A stretch of 25,231 nt of DNA from NCBI GenBank assembly GCA_023424585.1, contig JAFADT010000463.1, forward strand, positions 1-25,231, written 5' to 3'. Of this stretch, positions 20,856-25,231 are shown piece by piece. Every line of letters begins with the position of its first letter. Within the stretch, counting starts at the first letter, position 1. Source of the stretch: Pseudomonadota bacterium. GTDB taxonomy: Bacteria > Myxococcota > Myxococcia > Myxococcales > Myxococcaceae. Below the pieces are notes generated by a model. The model saw nothing but the letters and a program-made list of their open reading frames with translations. It had not been told where the DNA came from and made no database searches. The position numbers and the translations under genes are program-made.

Positions 20856-22181
20856 ATGGCAGGCAGTGTGTTGCGGCGGGCGGCGAAGGCGGCGACAGCG
20901 GGATTCCTCCACTACAGCGGGGCGCGCAAGGCGATGGCGGCGTACCGCCGTTCGCAGTCCGGGGGGCGGCGCATCCTCATCGTGAGCTACCACCGCGTGG
21001 TGAGCGACTTCACGGGGGAGCTGCAGCGCTCCATCCCGGGGCTGCTCATCTCCCAGGAGACGTTCCGCCGGCACCTGGCGCAGGCGCACGCCGCGGGGTT
21101 CGAGCTGGCGAGCCTGGGCGACGCGCTGGACGTGATGGCGGGCCGGCGGACGGCGAAGAAGGACCTGTTCGTGGTGACGTTCGATGACGGCTACCGCGAC
21201 GTGTACCGGTACGCGTACCCGGTGCTGAAGCAGATGGGCGTGCCGGCCATCACCTATCTGCCCACGGCGTTCATCAACACGGACAAGCGCTTCAACCACG
21301 ACCGGCTGTTCCACCTGCTGCGCCGCGTGCAGGAGCGCCGGTTCCGCCCGGACTACGCCACCCTGCCCGGCCCGTCGGTGGAGCTGCTGGGGCCCATCCT
21401 CTCCGGGCGCAAGACGACGTCCGCGGCGCTGGACGACTTCATCGGCGAGCACCCGACGCGCGTGCTCACGGGCATCATCGACGCGCTGGAGCAGCAGCTG
21501 GGGGGGGGCCCGGACCTGACGCCCGAGCAGGGAGACGTGATGAGCTGGGACGAGGTGCGCCAGATGGCGCGCGACGGCTTCGAGTTCGGCGCGCACACGC
21601 TGGGCCACACGGTGCTGACGCTGGAGCCGCCCGCGGTGGTGGAGCAGGAGATCCTGGAGTCCAAGCGGACCATCGAGCGCGAGGTGGGCGTCCAGGTGCG
21701 GGACTTCGCGTACTGCAACGGCTGGTACTCGGATGAGATGATCCGCGTGCTCAGCCAGAACGGCTTCCGCTCCGGCGTCACCACGGAGGACCTGCCCAAC
21801 CGCGTGGGCGGCGACCCGTTCACCCTCAAGCGCAAGGTGATGTGGGAGAACTTCAGCCTGGGCATGCTGGGGGACTACTCGTCGGCGCTCACGGTGTGCC
21901 AGTTCGACGACTGCTTCGGGGTGCTGGGCATGAGCCACCCGGTGCTGGGCCACCGGCCCCACGTGTTCTCCAAGGCGAGCAGCGCCAACGTGCTCGTCCA
22001 GCCGCCGGTCATCCCGGACGAGGCGCTGGGCAAGGCGACGCCGGTGGAAGTCGTGGACGTGACAGCGCCAGTGATCGTGAAGGATCCCCGGGTTGCCGCG
22101 GCGGTGACGGGTGCGCAGGTCGTGGTGGCGCCGAACGTGGCCCTTGCCCCGGAGGCGGCGAAGCCGGAGGAGATCCAGTGA
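20856..22181 (+). CDS. exoL: NodB-type polysaccharide deacetylase with C-terminal extension
   Basis: A 441-residue carbohydrate esterase family 4 protein. The ATG at 20856 has AGGGAGG 4 bases upstream; a longer start at 20712 would lie before the predicted transcript start and is rejected. The NodB landmarks are the opening SYHRVV, TFDDGYRD (108-115) with catalytic and metal-binding Asp110/Asp111, HTLGH with metal ligands His247 and His251, and DFAYCNGWYSDEM later. The DHH metal triad is intact, so deacetylase activity is likely. No signal peptide or helix is visible at the N-terminus, so the enzyme should act in the cytoplasm, on a sugar nucleotide or lipid-linked unit. The last ~80 residues are a Val/Pro/Ala-rich low-complexity tail. 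It matches the deacetylase gene of the second M. xanthus exo arm, which I recall as exoL. The exoM start overlaps its stop. Confidence 0.85.
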   Translation: MAGSVLRRAAKAATAGFLHYSGARKAMAAYRRSQSGGRRILIVSYHRVVSDFTGELQRSIPGLLISQETFRRHLAQAHAAGFELASLGDALDVMAGRRTAKKDLFVVTFDDGYRDVYRYAYPVLKQMGVPAITYLPTAFINTDKRFNHDRLFHLLRRVQERRFRPDYATLPGPSVELLGPILSGRKTTSAALDDFIGEHPTRVLTGIIDALEQQLGGGPDLTPEQGDVMSWDEVRQMARDGFEFGAHTLGHTVLTLEPPAVVEQEILESKRTIEREVGVQVRDFAYCNGWYSDEMIRVLSQNGFRSGVTTEDLPNRVGGDPFTLKRKVMWENFSLGMLGDYSSALTVCQFDDCFGVLGMSHPVLGHRPHVFSKASSANVLVQPPVIPDEALGKATPVEVVDVTAPVIVKDPRVAAAVTGAQVVVAPNVALAPEAAKPEEIQ

Positions 22182-23695
22182 GTGCGTCACCCAAGCCGGC
22201 CCCGTCCCCGTCGTTCCTGGGGCGGGCCGGCCCGTTGGTGTTGGCCCGGTTGTTCACCGCCGGGCTGACGCTGTCCATCCCGCTCGTGCTGGCCCGGGTG
22301 CTGCGCCTGGACGAGTACGGCACCTACTACCAGCTGTTCCTCATCGCCACGACGCTGTCGTACGTGCTGCCGTTCGGCGTGGCGCAGAGCCTCTACTACT
22401 TCCTGCCCCGCGCGGAGGCGAAGCGGCCCTACCTGGGGCACGCGCTGCTCTTCGTGACGGGGGCGGGCATCGTGGCCGCGGGCCTGGTGTGGGTCTTCCT
22501 GGGCCACGTGGCGGCCTACTTCAACAACCCGGCGCTGATGGAGCACCGCGCGGCGCTGGCGCTCTACACGGCGTTCTTCCTGGGCAGCTATCCGCTGGAG
22601 ATCTCGCTCACCAGCCAGGGGAAGACGAAGGCGTCCGCGGTGGTGTACCTGGCGTCGGACGCGGTGCGCTCGGGCGTGATGGTGCTGCCGCCGCTGCTGG
22701 GCTTCTCCCTGCACGGGATGATGGTCGCCGTGGCCTGCTTCGCGGGCCTGCGCTACGTGGCCACGTGGTGCGTGTCGCTGCGCGGGTCCACCGGTCCGCT
22801 GGTGGACTGGAAGCTGTTCAAGGAGCAGCTCGTGTACGCGGCGCCCTTCGGCGCGGCGATGTGCCTGGCCATCCCCCAGCAGAACGCGCACATGTACGCG
22901 GTGGCGGGCGTGGTGGCCCCGGCGGTGTACGCGCTCTACCGGGTGGGCTGCTTCCAGCTGCCGGTGGTGGACCTGCTCTACACGCCCACCAGCGAGGTGC
23001 TGATGGTGCGCCTGGGCGAGCTGGAGCGCGAGGGCCGGCTGGAGGAGGGCGTGGAGGCCTTCCGGGAGGCGGCCGGCAAGCTGGCGTACGTGTTCCTGCC
23101 CTTCGCGGCGTTCCTCTTCGCGGCGGCGCCGGAGTTCGTGGGGGGCATGTTCGGCCAGAAGTTCCTGCCGGCGGTCCCCATCTTCCGGGTGAGCGTGCTG
23201 GGCGTGGTGCTGTCCATCCTGCCCATGGACGGGACGCTCCGGGCCCGGGGCCAGACGCGGGCCATCTTCGCGTCGTACCTGGTGAAGGCGGTGGTGACGG
23301 TGCCGCTGCTCTGGGTGGGCGTGCGGCGGTTCGGGATGATGGGCGGCATCGCGTCCTGGGCGCTGGCGGAGCTGGTGGGCAAGGGCATGCTGCTCATCCG
23401 CGTGCCCCAGGCCCTGTCCACGCCCGCGCGGAAGCTGGGGCTGCGGGACGTCATCCCCTGGCGGGAGCTGGGGCAGGCGTCGCTGGCGGCGGTCGCGGCG
23501 GGCGGGAGCATCTTCCTGCTCCGCACGGGGGTGCACGACGCGTGGGTGAACCTGCCCACGGGCTTCCTGTGGCGGGTGCTGCCGCTGGCGGTGGCGGGGC
23601 TGACGTTCGTGGTGGGGTACGTGGTGGGCCTGTATGCGCAAGGCGTTCGCCCGTGGAGCGCCTTGCAGTCCCTGCGTCCCCGCCGCGCGGCCTGA
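22178..23695 (+). CDS. exoM: Wzx-type polysaccharide flippase
   Basis: A 505-residue membrane protein with about 14 hydrophobic helices and no large soluble domain, as in Wzx/MATE-like flippases of the polysaccharide transport group. The GTG at 22178 overlaps the exoL TGA (GTGA) and has GGAGG 7 bases upstream; the open frame runs further upstream but those residues are a shadow of exoL. Family-like parts are ARLFTAGLTLSIPLVLARVL with LDEYGTYYQLFLI at the start, the loop YYFLPRAEAKRPYLG, and a central EQLVYAAPFGAAMCLAIPQQNAHMY. It moves undecaprenyl-linked repeat units to the periplasmic side for polymerisation. The counterpart in M. xanthus is ExoM, the spore-coat flippase. Confidence 0.87.
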   Translation: MSASPKPAPSPSFLGRAGPLVLARLFTAGLTLSIPLVLARVLRLDEYGTYYQLFLIATTLSYVLPFGVAQSLYYFLPRAEAKRPYLGHALLFVTGAGIVAAGLVWVFLGHVAAYFNNPALMEHRAALALYTAFFLGSYPLEISLTSQGKTKASAVVYLASDAVRSGVMVLPPLLGFSLHGMMVAVACFAGLRYVATWCVSLRGSTGPLVDWKLFKEQLVYAAPFGAAMCLAIPQQNAHMYAVAGVVAPAVYALYRVGCFQLPVVDLLYTPTSEVLMVRLGELEREGRLEEGVEAFREAAGKLAYVFLPFAAFLFAAAPEFVGGMFGQKFLPAVPIFRVSVLGVVLSILPMDGTLRARGQTRAIFASYLVKAVVTVPLLWVGVRRFGMMGGIASWALAELVGKGMLLIRVPQALSTPARKLGLRDVIPWRELGQASLAAVAAGGSIFLLRTGVHDAWVNLPTGFLWRVLPLAVAGLTFVVGYVVGLYAQGVRPWSALQSLRPRRAA

Positions 23696-23713
23696 GCCCC
23701 CGTCACATTCTGG

Positions 23714-23744
23714 ACGCGTGGGGAGCACTTCCCTCTCCACGCGT
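23714..23744 (+). other. Long stem-loop between exoM and exoN
   Basis: ACGCGTGGGGAG (23714-23725) and CTCTCCACGCGT (23733-23744) pair over 12 positions with one G-U pair and a 7-base loop. It lies 18 bases after the exoM stop and about 55 bases before the exoN start. No U tract follows (GGGTACC). It is the strongest RNA fold I noticed between genes of either exo arm. It could be a stability or processing element, or a weak attenuator. Confidence 0.5.
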
Positions 23745-23798
23745 GGGTACCTACCTTCCAGGCGTCACGGAGTTCGGGCGAGGGCGAGGAGAGGCGTG

Positions 23799-24329
23799 AT
23801 GGGATTCGACGCGATGACGTTGTACCGGGTGGCGCGTGGGCTGAAGCAGCGCGGGGTGCCGTTGCTGCCGGCGGTGCTGCGCAAGGCCATCTACTACCTG
23901 CACAGCTCCTACATCCCCGAGGACGCGGAGCTGGGCGAGGGCACGCAGCTGGGCTACGGCGGCATCGGCGTGGTCATCCACAAGGCGGCGAAGGTGGGCC
24001 GTCACGTCCTCATCTCGCAGCAGGTCACGATCGGCGGACGCTCCGGGTTGGAGGGCGCGCCGGTGATTGGCGACTACGTGCGCATCGGCGCGGGCGCCAA
24101 GGTGCTGGGCAACATCCACGTGGGCGACTTCGCGGTGATTGGCGCCAACGCGGTGGTGGTGAAGGACGTGCCTCCCGGCGCGGTGGTCGCGGGGGTGCCC
24201 GCGAAGGTCATCCGCCAGGACGCGGACCCGCTCACCACGTACCAGCGCGAGATGGGCCTGCTGCCCACGCGGACGCCGCCGAGGCTCTCCCAGGTTCCCC
24301 GGCCCTCCACGCAGGCGTCCCTGCGCTAG
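23799..24329 (+). CDS. exoN: Hexapeptide-repeat O-acetyltransferase (serine acetyltransferase-like)
   Basis: A 176-residue left-handed beta-helix acyltransferase. The ATG at 23799 has GAGGAG about 7 bases upstream. A short helical start (about 1-38, RGVPLLPAVLRKAIYYLHSSYIP) is followed by hexapeptide repeats from about residue 40 to 145: GYGGIGVVIHKAAKVGRHVLISQQVTIGG, APVIGDYVRIGAGAKVLGNIHVGDFAVIGANAVVVKDVPPGAVVAGVPAKVI in parts. The His in VVIHKAAKVG sits where CysE-type enzymes have their catalytic histidine. The long N-terminal helical domain of true CysE is missing, so it is the short type found in polysaccharide clusters that acetylates a sugar, from acetyl-CoA. It matches my memory of M. 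xanthus exoN. Separated from exoM by 103 bases containing a stem-loop; the next gene starts 34 bases after its stop. Confidence 0.83.
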   Translation: MGFDAMTLYRVARGLKQRGVPLLPAVLRKAIYYLHSSYIPEDAELGEGTQLGYGGIGVVIHKAAKVGRHVLISQQVTIGGRSGLEGAPVIGDYVRIGAGAKVLGNIHVGDFAVIGANAVVVKDVPPGAVVAGVPAKVIRQDADPLTTYQREMGLLPTRTPPRLSQVPRPSTQASLR

Positions 24330-24363
24330 GCGCTTCGCTTCGTTGGAGAAGGGGGCTTCCTTC

Positions 24364-25231
24364 ATGCGCGTGCTGCTCGTCGGGGACTACCCGCCGCCGT
24401 ACGGGGGCGTGGCCATCCACGTCCGTCAACTCCATCAATTTCTGCGCGACCGCGGGGTCGAGGCGAAGGTGCTCGATATCGGGAAGGGTGGCCGGCCGGC
24501 TCCGGACGTCCTCCCGGTGCACGGCGCCGCCGCCTTCGGCCTGCGGCTCGCGGGGTTCACCTCCGCGGGCTGGACGGTCCACCTGCACACCAGCGGCAAC
24601 AACCCGAAGGCGTGGGTGCTGGCGGCGCTGGTGGGCACGCTGCCCGGGCCGCGCTCGCCGCGCGTCATCACGCTGCACTCCGGGCTGCTCCCGGACTACC
24701 TGGCGGAGTCGCAGGCCCGGCGCGTGTTCGCGCGCACGGCGCTGGCGGGCTACGCGCGGGTGGTGGCGGTGTCCCCGGCGGTGCGCGACGCGGTGGTCGC
24801 GTGCGGCGTGCCAGAGGAGAAGGTCCTGGTGCATCCGGCCTTCTGTGCGTCCCAGGTGCGGCCCGGCCCGGTGACGCCGGAGGTGGAGGCCGCGCGGGCC
24901 CGGCGCGCCCCGCTGCTCGCGATGGCGCACCACCCGTCGCCCGTGTACGGGCGCAAGGCGATGTTCCGCGCGCTGAGGCGGGTGGCGGAGACGCACCCGG
25001 GCGTGGGCCTGGCGCTGTTCGGTCCGGGCACGCGCTCCGAGGAGTTCATCCGCGACGCGCGCAACCTGGGCGTGGCGGGGCTCCTGGAGGACCTGGGCGA
25101 GCTGGAGCACGCGAAGGCGCTGGGGCTCCTGTCGAAGTGCGACGCCTTCATCCGGCCCACGACGCACGACGGGGACTCGCTCTCTGTGCGCGAGGCGCTG
25201 GCGCTGGGCGTGCCGTGCGTGGCCAGCGACG
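24364..25231 (+). CDS. exoO: GT4-family glycosyltransferase, C-terminus beyond the window
   Basis: The ATG at 24364, with AAGGGGG 8 bases upstream, opens a frame that runs to the right edge (289 codons) without a stop. It reads MRVLLVGDYPPPYGGVAIHV at the start, the typical GT-B opening with a glycine-rich acceptor-side loop. Then come VITLHSGLLPDYL and RVVAVSPAVRDAVVACGVPEEKVLVHPAF, both standard in GT4. Near the edge are ALFGPGTRSEEF, LGELEHAKALGLLSKCDAFIRPTTHDGDSLSVREALALGVPCVASD; the Glu in SVREAL is the nucleotide-binding glutamate. It adds a sugar to the lipid-linked repeat unit in the cytoplasm; donor and acceptor cannot be read. The symbol rests on position after exoN; another exo glycosyltransferase is possible. 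Confidence 0.8.
   Translation, partial: MRVLLVGDYPPPYGGVAIHVRQLHQFLRDRGVEAKVLDIGKGGRPAPDVLPVHGAAAFGLRLAGFTSAGWTVHLHTSGNNPKAWVLAALVGTLPGPRSPRVITLHSGLLPDYLAESQARRVFARTALAGYARVVAVSPAVRDAVVACGVPEEKVLVHPAFCASQVRPGPVTPEVEAARARRAPLLAMAHHPSPVYGRKAMFRALRRVAETHPGVGLALFGPGTRSEEFIRDARNLGVAGLLEDLGELEHAKALGLLSKCDAFIRPTTHDGDSLSVREALALGVPCVASD

Noticed and set aside
1..25231. Signs of horizontal transfer, insertion sequences, CRISPR or tRNA genes.
   Set aside because: Base composition and codon use look even across all genes; no transposase, terminal repeats, spaced repeats or tRNA-like folds were noticed by eye.

Overview
The window reads as chromosomal DNA of a high-GC myxobacterium of the Myxococcus/Corallococcus type. 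The reasons are the very strong G/C third-position bias and, mainly, the content. It carries in order the genes known in Myxococcus xanthus as the spore-coat polysaccharide locus exoA-exoI, and later the second arm of that pathway, exoL, exoM, exoN and a glycosyltransferase gene matching exoO. The species cannot be fixed from the sequence alone.

Layout. (1) Positions 1-527: the tail of an unidentified membrane protein, a probable terminator, and a small two-helix membrane protein on the minus strand. (2) 528-935: a long divergent intergenic region with a good sigma-54 (-24/-12) promoter at 828-843 pointing at exoA. (3) 936-11223 (+): exoA to exoI, followed by a D-2-hydroxyacid dehydrogenase (11259-12221). 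(4) 12231-20523 (-): a complete System I cytochrome c maturation operon, transcribed ccmA-B-C-D-E-F-G, then a zinc-ribbon multi-helix membrane protein of unknown role, then ccmH and a ccmI-like TPR protein. It ends only 9 bases from the hydroxyacid dehydrogenase stop codon. (5) 20524-20855: a divergent intergenic region with a second sigma-54 promoter (20772-20787) and a stem-loop in the predicted leader. (6) 20856-25231 (+): exoL (NodB deacetylase), exoM (Wzx flippase), exoN (hexapeptide acyltransferase) and an incomplete GT4 glycosyltransferase.

How the genes fit together. ExoE loads the first sugar phosphate on undecaprenyl phosphate. The GT4 enzyme and others outside the window extend the repeat unit. 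ExoH, ExoL, ExoG, ExoI and ExoN are candidates for building or decorating amino sugars. ExoM flips the unit. No Wzy polymerase is visible here. ExoC (polysaccharide co-polymerase) and its separate tyrosine kinase ExoD control chain length. The short OPX lipoprotein ExoA, with the beta-barrel protein ExoB, would form the outer-membrane exit. Both exo arms carry sigma-54-type promoters, which suggests co-regulation by an enhancer-binding protein during sporulation. The cytochrome c operon lying between them is unrelated by function as far as can be seen.

The most interesting points are the paired sigma-54 promoters, the combination of a deacetylase lacking a signal peptide with two FemAB-type acyltransferases, the YvcK-like protein inside a polysaccharide operon, and the unassigned zinc-ribbon protein inside the ccm operon. 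No tRNA, rRNA, insertion sequence, CRISPR array or phage gene was seen.
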